Shown here: one piece after another, positions 47,840-58,661 of the stretch
Layout of the letters: each line of letters begins with the position of its first letter
Position numbering within the stretch: position 1 is the first letter of the stretch
DNA from: an uncultured Flavobacteriales bacterium
GTDB taxonomy: Bacteria; Bacteroidota; Bacteroidia; Palsa-965
Direction: 5' to 3'
NCBI GenBank assembly: GCA_903873905.1
Contig: CAIQQJ010000115.1
Span: forward strand, 42,356 to 106,355
DNA: 64,000 nt
Translations under genes and position numbers: made by a program
The notes under the pieces: model-generated
Seen by the model: the letters and a program-made list of their open reading frames with translations, nothing else
Database searches by the model: none
What the model was told of the DNA's origin: nothing

Positions 47840-49681
47840 ATGGGATATAAGAGTCTTGAAGAGTGCATTCTCGATCTTGAAAAACACGGTCACCTGATTC
47901 GTGTTACGGAAGAAGTTGATCCGAATCTGGAAATGGCGGCAATTCACTTGCGCGTGCATGAAGCTGGCGGACCGGCATTACTTTTTGAAAATGTAAAAGG
48001 GTGCAAATTCAGAGCGGCTTCAAATATTTTTGGAACTAAAGAACGTGCACAATTCATTTTTCGTGACTCCATCGAAAATGTAAAAAAATTAGTGGATGTA
48101 AAATCCGATCCACTCAAAGCATTGCGTCATCCACTTGAGAATGCAAATACATTGCTCGCTGGATTGAAATCCATTCCCAAAAAATCGGAAATGGAAATGC
48201 CGGTTATGGATTTTGAAATTAAAATATCCGATCTACCACAAATCAAACATTGGCCCGATGATGGTGGGGCATTTGTTACGCTTCCTGCTGTTTATTCTGA
48301 AGACATCGATCAACCGGGAATCATGAATTCCAATTTGGGAATGTATCGAATTCAATTGAGTGGAAATGATTATGTGAAGGATAAGGAAATCGGGTTGCAT
48401 TACCAGTTGCATCGCGGAATTGGAATTCATCAATCGAAAGCAATTGCAAAAAATCAGCCACTGAAAGTTTCAATTTTTGTGGGTGGTCCTCCTTCCATTC
48501 CATTCAGTGCGGTCATGCCATTACCCGAAGGATTATCCGAACTAACATTCGCAGGGGTTTTGGGAAATCGGAAATTCCATTATGCATACCAAGATGGATA
48601 TTGTATAGCAACAGAAGCGGATTTTGTAATTACAGGAGAAATATATCCAGAAGAAAATAAATTGGAAGGACCATTTGGAGATCACTTCGGATATTATAGC
48701 TTGAAACATCCTTTTCCAATGATGCGCGTACATAAAGTATGGCATCGTGAAAATGCAATTTGGCCTTTTACAGTTGTTGGACGACCACCACAAGAAGATA
48801 CAAGCTTCGGTTGGTTGGTGCATGAATTGGCAGGGAAGGGTTTGGAAAAAGAAATCCCCGGATTGAAAAGTGTGCATGCAGTGGATGCGGCCGGAGTTCA
48901 TCCTTTGCTATTGGCCATAGGAAGTGAAAGATATACTCCTTATTCCAATTCAAATCGTCCATCGGAAATTCTCACTATTGCCAATCACATTCTAGGTTCA
49001 GGACAACTTTCATTGGCAAAATATCTTTTCATTTCTTCCTTCAATGATAATCCGCAACTGGACATTCACAATATTCCAGCATATTTCAAACACATTTTTG
49101 AGCGAATTGATTTGCGCCGCGACATTCATTTTTACACCAACACAAGTATTGATACACTTGATTATAGTGGAAGCGGATTAAATGCAGGATCAAAAGTCGT
49201 TTTCGCTGCCGCTGGCCCAAAAGTTCGTGAGCTGAAAAAGGAAATTCCAGAATTGAATTTACCCGATGGTTTTGAAAATGCAAAATTAATTATGCCGGGA
49301 TTTCTTTCATTGAAAGGGCCAAAATTCATTTCATATGAAAATGCGGAAAAGGAACTTTCAAAATTGACAGAAGCACTCTCCATTCAAAAAGAAAAGTTGG
49401 ACGGTTTTCCATTAATCATTCTTTGCGATGACTCCGATTTTGTTTCCAAGACAATTAATAATTTCCTTTGGGCAACTTTTACAAGAAGCAATCCTTCCCA
49501 TGACATTTATGGAGTCAAGGCTGTTACAGAACACAAACATTGGTCTTGCGAAGGACCGCTTATCATTGATTCCCGCACAAAACCCCATCATGCACCACCA
49601 CTTGAAAAAGACCCAACAATAGAAAAGCAAATTGAGCGTTTCTTTGCGAAAGGTGGATCACTGGAAGGAATTAAAAATTAA
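47840..49681 (+). CDS. UbiD family decarboxylase
   Basis: MGYKSLEECILDLEKHGHLIRVTEEVDPNLEMA...; GPFGDHFGYYS; UbiD-type length. Confidence 0.9.
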   Translation: MGYKSLEECILDLEKHGHLIRVTEEVDPNLEMAAIHLRVHEAGGPALLFENVKGCKFRAASNIFGTKERAQFIFRDSIENVKKLVDVKSDPLKALRHPLENANTLLAGLKSIPKKSEMEMPVMDFEIKISDLPQIKHWPDDGGAFVTLPAVYSEDIDQPGIMNSNLGMYRIQLSGNDYVKDKEIGLHYQLHRGIGIHQSKAIAKNQPLKVSIFVGGPPSIPFSAVMPLPEGLSELTFAGVLGNRKFHYAYQDGYCIATEADFVITGEIYPEENKLEGPFGDHFGYYSLKHPFPMMRVHKVWHRENAIWPFTVVGRPPQEDTSFGWLVHELAGKGLEKEIPGLKSVHAVDAAGVHPLLLAIGSERYTPYSNSNRPSEILTIANHILGSGQLSLAKYLFISSFNDNPQLDIHNIPAYFKHIFERIDLRRDIHFYTNTSIDTLDYSGSGLNAGSKVVFAAAGPKVRELKKEIPELNLPDGFENAKLIMPGFLSLKGPKFISYENAEKELSKLTEALSIQKEKLDGFPLIILCDDSDFVSKTINNFLWATFTRSNPSHDIYGVKAVTEHKHWSCEGPLIIDSRTKPHHAPPLEKDPTIEKQIERFFAKGGSLEGIKN

Positions 49682-49865
49682 TAATTATGGAATCGACATT
49701 GGGAATGTATCTTTTGTAAGATTTGGGATTATGATAAAAGAATAAGCAGAAACTTTTGCCAATAAATTAACAATCTTTCATTCTTATTCCTTATTCCAAA
49801 ATTTCAAATCGCTTTTCTAGACTTAACTTAGATGAAACAATTTCACTTACAAGGCAAATTCAATT

Positions 49866-52205
49866 ATGCGTAATCTATTAATTGCCTGCTTCGCTTTTTT
49901 TGCATTCGGAAATGCATTTGCTCAGATTGCTCCGCTTGAGCCCAATGGCAATCTTCCAACTTTTTTCTACAATCCGAGTCATGTATTAGTTGATCATGAA
50001 ATCGCAAAAAGAAATTCCAGTGGTGATCCTGTCAATACACAAGAGGAAGCTTTTATGCGCGAGATGAGTTATTATGCGCAGCAAAGAATGATTAGTGGAC
50101 TCGTGCTTTTTAATGATTCACTCAGTGCGTATGTGAGTAAAGTGGGAGCCGTACTTTTAAAAGACGACACTGCAACGCTGCACAAACTACATTTTTACGC
50201 TTACAAAAGTCCTGATCCAAATGCTTTTACTTCTGCCACTGGAAATATTCTTATCACAGTCGGACTTCTTGCGCAGTTGGATAATGAAGCGCAACTGGCC
50301 TATATTCTTGCGCACGAAATCACGCACTTTCGCCAACATCACATGCTGAAAGGTTATCTCAACAGGGAAGATCTAAAAGAGCGTAGCGATGACACACCTT
50401 CCTATCTTTTACTTTCCTCCTATTATTCATACAACCAGGAACAGGAACTTGAGGCGGATCAAATGGGATTTGAATTGTATAAAAAATCTCCTTACAGTGC
50501 AAAGGAAGCGCTTCGGTCATTTGATGTTCTCGATTATTCCGATTTACCCTTCGATGATATTCCTTTCGACACAACATTCTTCAATAAAAATTTCATGACC
50601 ATTCCTGTGGGATATTTTTTGAAAGATGTAGACCCAATTTATTCCGACGACAATTACGAAGATAGAAACAGCACGCATCCGAATGTTCGCAAACGCAGAA
50701 TGGCTTTGATGACAGAAGTGGATACTGTAAAAAATGGAGGAACGCATTTATTCATTGTTTCCAAAGATGAATTTTTGCGTGTACGTGAAAAATCTCGTTA
50801 TGAAATTTGTCGCCTGTATTTGCTTGATCGTAATTATCCAAGCGCGATTTATTCTTCCTACATGATGCTGCAACGTCACCCAAATGATATTTATCTGGAG
50901 AAAATAATTGGACGTTGTTTGTATGAACTTGCGGCGTATAACCAGACCAGCAGCGGTGGTTCAAATTACAATCCCTATTTGATGTATGATTTCTTTTCCG
51001 GCAACAGTGGAAAATATTCTGCACTAAATCGTGGTGGTTATTATCGAATTCCTGATTTCAAGGATTATCCTGGACAACAACAACAACTTTATCATTTATT
51101 CCATGAAATAGAACCCGATGAATTAACGGTTCTTGCCTTATCCTACAACTGGACACTTCACAAAACTGATCCTTCTGATAATTTTCAAAAATCACTTTGC
51201 GATAGTTTATTTATCATGCTGGTGAATAAGCAGAATTTGCACATGAGCTATTTTTCCACCATCACGCCCGATGCGGCGAAAGAACAATACCGAAAAGATT
51301 CTTTGCAACGCGTAACAGAAACAGGCGAAACAGGTGAATCAAAATATTCACGTATGGATAAATTCCGTTTGAATTCACAAAAAGAACGTTTTACAAAATT
51401 CGCTTTTGTTGAACAATTGCATGACACTGAATTCGTCCATACGTTTAAATATTTCACGGATCATCGTGCGAGTCTTGTTACCACGTCTGACAATTCCGTG
51501 TTTGACAAGCAGACAAAAAAACAAATACAGGCAGATAAAAAAGAAGAAGAAAATTATGGTTTCGGAATTTTGAAAGTGATTGTTGTTTCTCCTGATTATG
51601 AAAAATACATTCAGTTGAAACGTAAAAAAGACGCTGAACAGAATTTTGCTGCGAGTGAAGAAGGACAAAAAACACTAGGCACAACCATTTCCAAAGAAGC
51701 GAAAAGTGCTGGTGTAGAATGTGTCATGATGAATCCTTTTGGAATGGACAGTTTGGCTGGCGACACTTTTTCAGATCTCGCAATTTTAAACGAATGGTTC
51801 TTTGAACGTCTGCAACATGGAACTGGTGGATATGCAACGACCATTAACAATCAAATGCAAATTGATTCGATCATCAAGCGTTATGGAACTCGTTATGTGA
51901 TGTTCACCATGGTGGAAACAGAATACCGCAAAAAAATTCAACATCCATTTTGGTTTGGAGTTTCTTGTCTTGTTGTTGTTCCTGCAATCAGAGTTTTCAT
52001 TCCACGTCATTCGATGACATACGATGTGGCGATTTTGGATTTAAAAACAGGTGAGGTTATTTCCGTTCAACACACGCGAAAAAATCATGGAAAGGAAATT
52101 GAAAACAATCCGGCATTCTACAAAAAGCTTTTTGCAAAAATGGCGCTTCGCAAAAAACCAAAAGCCGATGGGAAACCTGTAACAGAAGCGGAAAGAGGAA
52201 TGTGA
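49866..52205 (+). CDS. M48-like metalloprotease with long C-terminal extension
   Basis: Signal peptide; AYILAHEITHFRQHH; downstream ELEADQMGFELY. Confidence 0.85.
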   Translation: MRNLLIACFAFFAFGNAFAQIAPLEPNGNLPTFFYNPSHVLVDHEIAKRNSSGDPVNTQEEAFMREMSYYAQQRMISGLVLFNDSLSAYVSKVGAVLLKDDTATLHKLHFYAYKSPDPNAFTSATGNILITVGLLAQLDNEAQLAYILAHEITHFRQHHMLKGYLNREDLKERSDDTPSYLLLSSYYSYNQEQELEADQMGFELYKKSPYSAKEALRSFDVLDYSDLPFDDIPFDTTFFNKNFMTIPVGYFLKDVDPIYSDDNYEDRNSTHPNVRKRRMALMTEVDTVKNGGTHLFIVSKDEFLRVREKSRYEICRLYLLDRNYPSAIYSSYMMLQRHPNDIYLEKIIGRCLYELAAYNQTSSGGSNYNPYLMYDFFSGNSGKYSALNRGGYYRIPDFKDYPGQQQQLYHLFHEIEPDELTVLALSYNWTLHKTDPSDNFQKSLCDSLFIMLVNKQNLHMSYFSTITPDAAKEQYRKDSLQRVTETGETGESKYSRMDKFRLNSQKERFTKFAFVEQLHDTEFVHTFKYFTDHRASLVTTSDNSVFDKQTKKQIQADKKEEENYGFGILKVIVVSPDYEKYIQLKRKKDAEQNFAASEEGQKTLGTTISKEAKSAGVECVMMNPFGMDSLAGDTFSDLAILNEWFFERLQHGTGGYATTINNQMQIDSIIKRYGTRYVMFTMVETEYRKKIQHPFWFGVSCLVVVPAIRVFIPRHSMTYDVAILDLKTGEVISVQHTRKNHGKEIENNPAFYKKLFAKMALRKKPKADGKPVTEAERGM

Positions 52206-52511
52206 CCTCGATACGTCTTGCTGGAAAAACGCAAGCCTACTCAGTCAGACAAATTTACAATTTACTAAAACTCCTAACATTCTTTTTCTCATCCTTTCGA
52301 CAATAACTTCTTATTGATAAGCAACAACTATTTCATTGGTAATTGGTAATCTGTAATCATTATGGCGTGCCCCCATCCCCCAAACAGAATTGTTGGGGGG
52401 ATGGGCTTTCTCCCGAAGGGACCACTATGTGGCACTACTATCCCTCACGCAAAAGAAATTTCCAATTGAAAGAAAATTGGAAATTGGAAATTAATAAATT
52501 GAAAATAATTT
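52206..52511. repeat. Composite repeat region between convergent genes (four repeat types)
   Basis: 52206-52252 CTCGATACGT..ACTCAGTCAGACAA; 52335-52358 TTGGTAATTGGTAAT; 52364-52459 reverse TTTTGCGTGAGGGAT..GGGCACGCC element; 52463-52508 ATTGGAA heptamers. Confidence 0.8.
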
Positions 52512-53438
52512 TCACTGATTGAGATAATCCCACAGCACACCTTCTTTCAAGGAATAGGAAGAATATCTCATTTCAGAAATGGCGAGTTTGCTGAGTACCG
52601 TTTCAACAAGAATTGCTGAAATCACAATTAGATCAACGCGCATGGCAAGCAGACCTTTCATTTCCAAACGTTCTGCACGTGTAGAACCTAAAATTGTTTC
52701 GTGAATCTTTCCACATTGATCAAGATTAAAAACACATTCTGTTTTAGTTGAAAGTCCTGGAAGCGAGCGGTAACGCATATTCACCAACTCCGCGAGCGAC
52801 TCAAAAGAACCAGATGCCCCAATTAATTCTGTCACATCATATTTTTTAGCGGCATCCCAAAGCGGTTCCAATTCATGTGTGATATAATCTGCAATTGCAG
52901 TTTGATCCTCTTTTGAAATCGGATCGGAGGGTTCAAAACGTTGCAACAAACGTGATGCTCCAATTTCAAAACTCCTTTTCCAAAGAATATTTTCGTGATC
53001 AACAATAATGAATTCTGTACTGCCGCCACCAATGTCAATAATCAAAGAAGGTTTCTCGGAAAGTTTTACAGCCTGTCGCACACCAATAGAAATCAATTCC
53101 GCCTCTTTCGCACCACTGATAACTTGAATATCTATTCCTGTTTTTTCTTTTACCGCGTCAATAAATTCTTTTCCATTGGCCGCATTCCTAACTGCTGAAG
53201 TTGCGAATGCCAATGTGCGTTCAGCATGCCACTGGTGAATGGTTGTCATGTAATTTTCCATTGCAGCAACGCCACGAACAAATGCTGCATCTGTAATAAA
53301 TCCTTTGTTAATTCCACCTTCACCTAATTTTACCGGCAGCTTTTCATTGTATAGCGTCTGGAAATCACTTCCCACTCTTGATTCCGCAACCAAAAGATTA
53401 AATGTATTCGTACCCAGGTCAATTACTGCTATTCTCAC
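52512..53438 (-). CDS. Ppx/GppA phosphatase family protein (exopolyphosphatase-like)
   Basis: MRIAVIDLGTNTFNLLVAE, LIIDIGGGSTEFI; GTG start. Confidence 0.93.
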   Translation of the reverse strand: MRIAVIDLGTNTFNLLVAESRVGSDFQTLYNEKLPVKLGEGGINKGFITDAAFVRGVAAMENYMTTIHQWHAERTLAFATSAVRNAANGKEFIDAVKEKTGIDIQVISGAKEAELISIGVRQAVKLSEKPSLIIDIGGGSTEFIIVDHENILWKRSFEIGASRLLQRFEPSDPISKEDQTAIADYITHELEPLWDAAKKYDVTELIGASGSFESLAELVNMRYRSLPGLSTKTECVFNLDQCGKIHETILGSTRAERLEMKGLLAMRVDLIVISAILVETVLSKLAISEMRYSSYSLKEGVLWDYLNQ

Positions 53439-53443
53439 GGGGC

Positions 53444-53510
53444 TTTGGTGGTTGGCAATTAGTGATTGGCAAATTCTTTCAATTGGACATTGGCAAAAAT
53501 CAAATTACAA
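53444..53510. repeat. TTGGYRR/TTGGCAA heptamer array
   Basis: TTGGTGGTTGGCAATTAGTGATTGGCAAATTCTTTCAATTGGACATTGGCAA. Confidence 0.7.
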
Positions 53511-53515
53511 ATTCA

Positions 53516-54880
53516 TTATGCTTTATAGAAAATCCATTTTCCTATTTCTTTCCAAGATGCTTTTTTACCATACATCAAAATTCCAACGCGGTAAATTCTT
53601 CCTGAAATCCATGTCATGGCGAGGAAAGTGACAATGAGAATTGCGAAAGAAAGCAATAACTCAAAAATACCAACGCCACCAAATGGAATTCGAATCAACA
53701 TGATGATTGGTGATGTAAATGGAATCATTGAAAGAATTTTCGCAATGTGCCCGTTCGGATCATTAATCACAGTTACACACGACATCATGGCGATAATCAA
53801 TGGAATGGTTACAGGCAAGGTGAATTGTTGCGTGTCGGCATCCACATCAGCTGCAGAACCAATCGCAGCAAAGATGGAAGCGTAAAGAAAATATCCAAAG
53901 AGAAAATAAAACAAGAATGCAGGAATCAGATTTCCCCAAGGAATGGTCATAATTGTTGCAATGACTTCTTTTGTTTTTTCTGTTGGATCAATGGATAAAA
54001 TACTATTTTCATTGGTAATCGGAATCGCATTTTTGATTTGATGCGGCATGGCTTTCGTATAATCCACATTGTCAGCGTTGACCGAATTCACAACGGGAAC
54101 AACAATTGCCATTGACAAAATCATCCAAATAAGAAACTGCGTAATACCAACCATTGTCACGCCAATGATTTTTCCCAACATCAATTGAAATGGTTTCACA
54201 GAAGAAATTATGACTTCAACAATGCGTGTCATTTTTTCTTCAACAACACTTCGCATGATTTGCACACCGAACATCAGGATATACATATAAATAATAAATC
54301 CAAATGCCAAACCCACCATCGCTTTGATATCTCCCTTGGTTGTTCCATTCACTTCGTCAGCAACGGCAACTTTTTTCAATGCAAGATCAACAGCTTTGTG
54401 TGAAATATGATTCACCCTCATATTATCACGCTGGATTTCATCATTAAAAACACTTTCCAGCATATTGATTGTATTCACGCCTGGCTCTGAAGTGGAAACA
54501 AGTTTGACGGTCATTCCTACAGAATGATTTTCAGTTGTATCACCACCTCCCATAAAATTATCCGGAATCCAAAGAATCGAAACGTGAGAAGAATCTTTGT
54601 AAACCTTTTTTACATCACCCAAACTTTTGTAGATGTAATTGAAATTGAATTTAAGATCGGCTGTGTCATGAAAAATATGCGCATAACTGAGAGAATCAGG
54701 CATACCTGAAGCATCAACAACTACAATGGTTCGTGCAACATTCTCTTCTTCGGAAATTCTTTGTGTTACCAAAATCATTCCGCCCATGAGTACTGGCAAC
54801 AAAAAGCACATAATGACAAACGTTTTGTTTTTCACACGTGTAATATATTCCCGCCAGATAATAATTCCGATTTTTCCCAT
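53516..54880 (-). CDS. ABC transporter permease (NatB/ABC-2 type)
   Basis: N-terminal IIIWREYITRVKNKTFVIMCFLLPVLMG; multiple TM segments; paired with ATPase. Confidence 0.9.
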   Translation of the reverse strand: MGKIGIIIWREYITRVKNKTFVIMCFLLPVLMGGMILVTQRISEEENVARTIVVVDASGMPDSLSYAHIFHDTADLKFNFNYIYKSLGDVKKVYKDSSHVSILWIPDNFMGGGDTTENHSVGMTVKLVSTSEPGVNTINMLESVFNDEIQRDNMRVNHISHKAVDLALKKVAVADEVNGTTKGDIKAMVGLAFGFIIYMYILMFGVQIMRSVVEEKMTRIVEVIISSVKPFQLMLGKIIGVTMVGITQFLIWMILSMAIVVPVVNSVNADNVDYTKAMPHQIKNAIPITNENSILSIDPTEKTKEVIATIMTIPWGNLIPAFLFYFLFGYFLYASIFAAIGSAADVDADTQQFTLPVTIPLIIAMMSCVTVINDPNGHIAKILSMIPFTSPIIMLIRIPFGGVGIFELLLSFAILIVTFLAMTWISGRIYRVGILMYGKKASWKEIGKWIFYKA

Positions 54881-54885
54881 GGCTC

Positions 54886-55860
54886 TTATTCGGTGTAATT
54901 ACTTTTTGTTCCAACCAATTCTTTTTTCTCTACAATTCCAGAACTTTCCTGAACTTTCATAATGAAAATATCATTCATAGTTGGCAATACTTCTGTAAAA
55001 CCATTTACCTCTCCAGCACGAATTACATTTTCAAGAATTAAATTCGGAGAAGTGTTTCCCAATAATTTTATGCGAGCATGCACCATTCCATTTTCTCCAT
55101 CATGCTTCTCAATCAATTCTGCACCCGTCCACATGGAATTTGTAAAGGCAATCATGCTTCCTTTGAATTGTATATCGTAGGTTCGAGCAGCATAGGCGCG
55201 ACGAATTTCTTTCACATTACCATCAAGAATCTTCTTTCCCTTATTGATGAGGGCAATGTTGTCGCAGAGTTCTTCAACGGAACCCATATTGTGTGTAGAA
55301 AGAATAATTGTTGCACCGTTATTTTTCAATCGAAGAATTTCATCCTTTATCAACTGTGCGTTGATGGGATCAAAACCGCTGAATGGTTCATCAAGAATTA
55401 ACAGTCTTGGTTCATGCAAAACAGTGACAATGAATTGAACTTTCTGTTGCATCCCTTTCGAAAGTTCTTCCACTTTTTTCTTCCACCATCCATCCATTCC
55501 AAATCGCGCAAACCAATCTTTCACTCTTGCATTCGCTTCTTTTTTGGAAAGGCCTTTTAATCGTGCAAGGTAAACGGCTTGCTCTCCCACGCCCATTTTC
55601 CGATACAATCCCCTCTCTTCAGGAAGATAACCGATATCTTTTACATGCTCTGGATTCAACAAACGGCCATCAATTAAAACGTGTCCGCTATCGGGGGCTG
55701 TAATCTGATTAATGATTCGAATGAGTGTTGTTTTTCCTGCTCCATTTGGTCCGAGCAATCCAAAAATAGTTCCAGTTGGAACTTCAATGCTCACATCATC
55801 AAGCGCAACAAAATTTCCGAATCGCTTGACAACATTTTTGGCGGAAAGAATGTTCTCCAT
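54886..55860 (-). CDS. ABC transporter ATP-binding protein (NatA-like)
   Basis: Walker A GPNGAGKTTL; ELSKGMQQKVQF; LLILDEPFSGFDP. Confidence 0.95.
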   Translation of the reverse strand: MENILSAKNVVKRFGNFVALDDVSIEVPTGTIFGLLGPNGAGKTTLIRIINQITAPDSGHVLIDGRLLNPEHVKDIGYLPEERGLYRKMGVGEQAVYLARLKGLSKKEANARVKDWFARFGMDGWWKKKVEELSKGMQQKVQFIVTVLHEPRLLILDEPFSGFDPINAQLIKDEILRLKNNGATIILSTHNMGSVEELCDNIALINKGKKILDGNVKEIRRAYAARTYDIQFKGSMIAFTNSMWTGAELIEKHDGENGMVHARIKLLGNTSPNLILENVIRAGEVNGFTEVLPTMNDIFIMKVQESSGIVEKKELVGTKSNYTE

Positions 55861-55935
55861 AAGACGAAGTTAATGGTTATTGGCGATTTTAATAGGGGAA
55901 ATGAATTGGCAATTAACAAATTAACAAATCCTTTA

Positions 55936-57081
55936 TTACTCAAAGTACTCCCGCATTCGATCGAAGAAACTCTTGTCTTTCTTGCTCGGATTTGGTTTGA
56001 AATTATGCGACTCTTTCATCTTCTCAATGACTTTCTTTTCATCCGACGTGAGATGTGTTGGCGTCCAAACTTGAATGTTCACCAATAAATCTCCACGACT
56101 GTAACCATTGATATCTGGAATGCCTTTGCCTTTCAAACGCAAAACTTTTCCAGATTGTGTGCCGGGTTCAATTTTTATTCTTGCTTTTCCTTCGAGTGTA
56201 GGAATTTCCACACTTGATCCTAGTGCAACGTCCGGAATACTTGCATGATGTTCGTAGAAAAGATTATTTCCGTCTCGCATTAAAAACTCATGAGGCGCTT
56301 CTTCTATGACAACAATTAAATCACCAGGAACACCGCCTCTTGGACCTGCATTTCCTTTTCCATTAACGCTCAATTGAATTCCTTCATGCACACCTGCAGG
56401 AATACGCACGCTGATCATTTCTTCACCGCGCACAACACCATCACCATGACAAGATTTACATTTATCCGTAATGGTCTGGCCCTCTCCGCCGCATGCAGGA
56501 CAAGTTGTTGCAGTTTGCATTCTTCCCAATGGAGTGTTTACGATTTGTGCAACCTGTCCTTGTCCACGACAAGTGCCACAAGTACTTGTTGATCCATTGG
56601 ACGAACCCGTTCCGTGACATTTTTCACAGCTTACATTTTTCGGAACCTTTAATTTTTTTTCTACGCCTGTAGCTATTTCTTCAAGTGTCAATTTCACTTT
56701 CACTCGAAGATTCGAACCACGCTGTACTCTGCGTCCTCCGCGTTGTCCGCCGAATCCACCACCACCTCCACCAAAAATATCTCCGAACTGGGAAAAAATA
56801 TCATCCATTGAAAATCCACCGGGACCATGACCGCCACTTCCACCTTGCGCACTGCTACCCACACCAGCATGACCAAATTGATCATACTTGCGACGTTTAT
56901 TTTCATCACTCAAAATTTCGTATGCTTCCGCCGCTTCCTTGAATTTATCTTCTGCAGCTTTATCACCAGGGTTTTTATCTGGATGAAACTTAATGGCATT
57001 TTGACGATACGCCTTTTTTATTTCTTCAGGCGTGGCCGTTTTTTTTATACCAAGTATATCGTAAAAATCTCTTTTGCTCAT
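55936..57081 (-). CDS. dnaJ: Chaperone DnaJ
   Basis: J-domain HPDKNPGD; Gly-rich; CXXCXGXG zinc repeats. Confidence 0.98.
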   Translation of the reverse strand: MSKRDFYDILGIKKTATPEEIKKAYRQNAIKFHPDKNPGDKAAEDKFKEAAEAYEILSDENKRRKYDQFGHAGVGSSAQGGSGGHGPGGFSMDDIFSQFGDIFGGGGGGFGGQRGGRRVQRGSNLRVKVKLTLEEIATGVEKKLKVPKNVSCEKCHGTGSSNGSTSTCGTCRGQGQVAQIVNTPLGRMQTATTCPACGGEGQTITDKCKSCHGDGVVRGEEMISVRIPAGVHEGIQLSVNGKGNAGPRGGVPGDLIVVIEEAPHEFLMRDGNNLFYEHHASIPDVALGSSVEIPTLEGKARIKIEPGTQSGKVLRLKGKGIPDINGYSRGDLLVNIQVWTPTHLTSDEKKVIEKMKESHNFKPNPSKKDKSFFDRMREYFE

Positions 57082-57089
57082 TGTTTTTT

Positions 57090-57170
57090 AGTTGGAAAGT
57101 TGGAAAGTTGGAAAGTTTTTTGTCAGCCTATTTAACTAGACAACTTTGCAACTTGTCGACTTTACAACTT
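57090..57170. repeat. Inverted octamer (AGTTGGAA / CAACTTTG) arrays between grpE and dnaJ
   Basis: AGTTGGAAAGTTGGAAAGTTGGAAAG...CAACTTTGCAACTTGTCGACTTTACAACTT. Confidence 0.8.
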
Positions 57171-57172
57171 CT

Positions 57173-57709
57173 TTAGTTCCCTACGATTACTTTAGCGAAT
57201 CGAATTATTTTTCCATTTAACATATATCCTTTTTCAACTTCATCCACAACTTTCCCTTTCATATCTTCACTTGGTGCAGGAATATTTGTAATTGCTTCGT
57301 GCAAATCAACATCGAAAATTTGTCCTACGGAAGAAACGGATTCTAAGCCTTTTTGGGCAAGTATACTTCTGAATTTTTGAGCGATAAGATTCACACCTTC
57401 GTTTATAGCTGCAACATCTTTTGATTGCTCATTATTTCTAATTGCGCGTTCGAGATCATCAACTACAGGGAGCAAACTTTTTATTATTTCCGCACCAGCC
57501 ATGTTCAAAATTTCAACACGTTCTTTAGAGGTACGCTTTCTGAAATTATCAAACTCTGAATAAAGACGAAGATGTTTATCATTCAATTCAGAAACCTGCA
57601 CCTCCAATTCAGCAATTCGTTTTGCATCCGCATCTGTTGGAATTCCAGGAAGATCGTGTTGTGGCTGATCCGTAGAATTAACAGTGCTATCATTCGTATT
57701 CTCGTTCAT
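57173..57709 (-). CDS. grpE: Nucleotide exchange factor GrpE
   Basis: KHLRLYSEFDNFRKRTSKER...; VVDEVEKGYMLNGKIIRFAKVIVGN; next to dnaJ; start at 57709 preferred. Confidence 0.95.
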   Translation of the reverse strand: MNENTNDSTVNSTDQPQHDLPGIPTDADAKRIAELEVQVSELNDKHLRLYSEFDNFRKRTSKERVEILNMAGAEIIKSLLPVVDDLERAIRNNEQSKDVAAINEGVNLIAQKFRSILAQKGLESVSSVGQIFDVDLHEAITNIPAPSEDMKGKVVDEVEKGYMLNGKIIRFAKVIVGN

Positions 57710-57911
57710 AATATTTTCTAATTTTTTCTTCCAATTTAGGGCCATAATCAGCACTATTAAGTCAAATTCTAAGCCAGCAAAGATAATGCGTCAGATTGTC
57801 AGAAATACTTGGTTTTATAGGGAAATTGAAGGTAAATGATGAATTATTAGCAGAAAATCCAGAAGCAACTTGAAAATATTGCCACTACGGCACTTAAGCA
57901 ATGAGAAAATA

Positions 57912-57943
57912 GAAAAACCGCCTCATTTCTGAAACGGTTTTTC
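57912..57943 (-). terminator. Rho-independent terminator-like hairpin
   Basis: GAAAAACCGCCTCATTTCTGAAACGGTTTTTC downstream of the TlpA-like gene. Confidence 0.7.
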
Positions 57944-57960
57944 ACTTGTGAAATTTATTT

Positions 57961-58641
57961 TCAGCAAGTCGAAATAATCAAAGCTTTTTGTTTGTCATCC
58001 AGCATAAAAGTACCGCCACTCGCTGCTTTCTTTTTCTTTTCTTTTCGCTTTTTAGCAGGTTTTTTCGAATCGTTCTTTTTTACTTCATATGCTTTCTTAT
58101 CGCGATTGGTCAAAGTGGAAAGTGCTTTTGGAAGATCTTCTCCACGCAAACCCTTTGCGATAATAATACCATTTCCATCAATCAAAAAATTTGTCGGAAT
58201 AGAAAAAACCTGGTATTGCTGAGCGGCTGCATTTTGCCAAAATTGCAAATCACTTACATGATAAGGCCAAACTAAACCATCGTGTGCAATTGCACCTTTC
58301 CATGAACCTTTATCTCTATCCAATGAAACACTGAAAACAGTAAACGAATTTCCATTGGTAAAAATGGAATCCTTATAACCCAAATAAGTTTTCACCACAT
58401 TCGGATTTTCGCCGCGACATGGTCCGCACCAAGATGCCCAGAAATCTATCAAAACCATTTTTCCACGAAGCGAAGAAAGCGCAATGGAAGAATCGTTCGG
58501 GTTTTTCATGATAATTTCAGGTGCGATGTTCCCCACATTGAGCCCTGTTACATTTCCAGAAACTTGGCCAAAAGAAATTAGCGGCAGAAAAAAAAGTGGC
58601 AGTAAATAAAATTTATTTGTTTTCATGTTTATCAAATTCAA
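57961..58641 (-). CDS. TlpA-family thioredoxin-like protein
   Basis: LIDFWASWCGPCRGENP; signal peptide. Confidence 0.93.
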   Translation of the reverse strand: MNLINMKTNKFYLLPLFFLPLISFGQVSGNVTGLNVGNIAPEIIMKNPNDSSIALSSLRGKMVLIDFWASWCGPCRGENPNVVKTYLGYKDSIFTNGNSFTVFSVSLDRDKGSWKGAIAHDGLVWPYHVSDLQFWQNAAAQQYQVFSIPTNFLIDGNGIIIAKGLRGEDLPKALSTLTNRDKKAYEVKKNDSKKPAKKRKEKKKKAASGGTFMLDDKQKALIISTC

Positions 58642-58661
58642 AATTTAGAATTCAGAATTAT

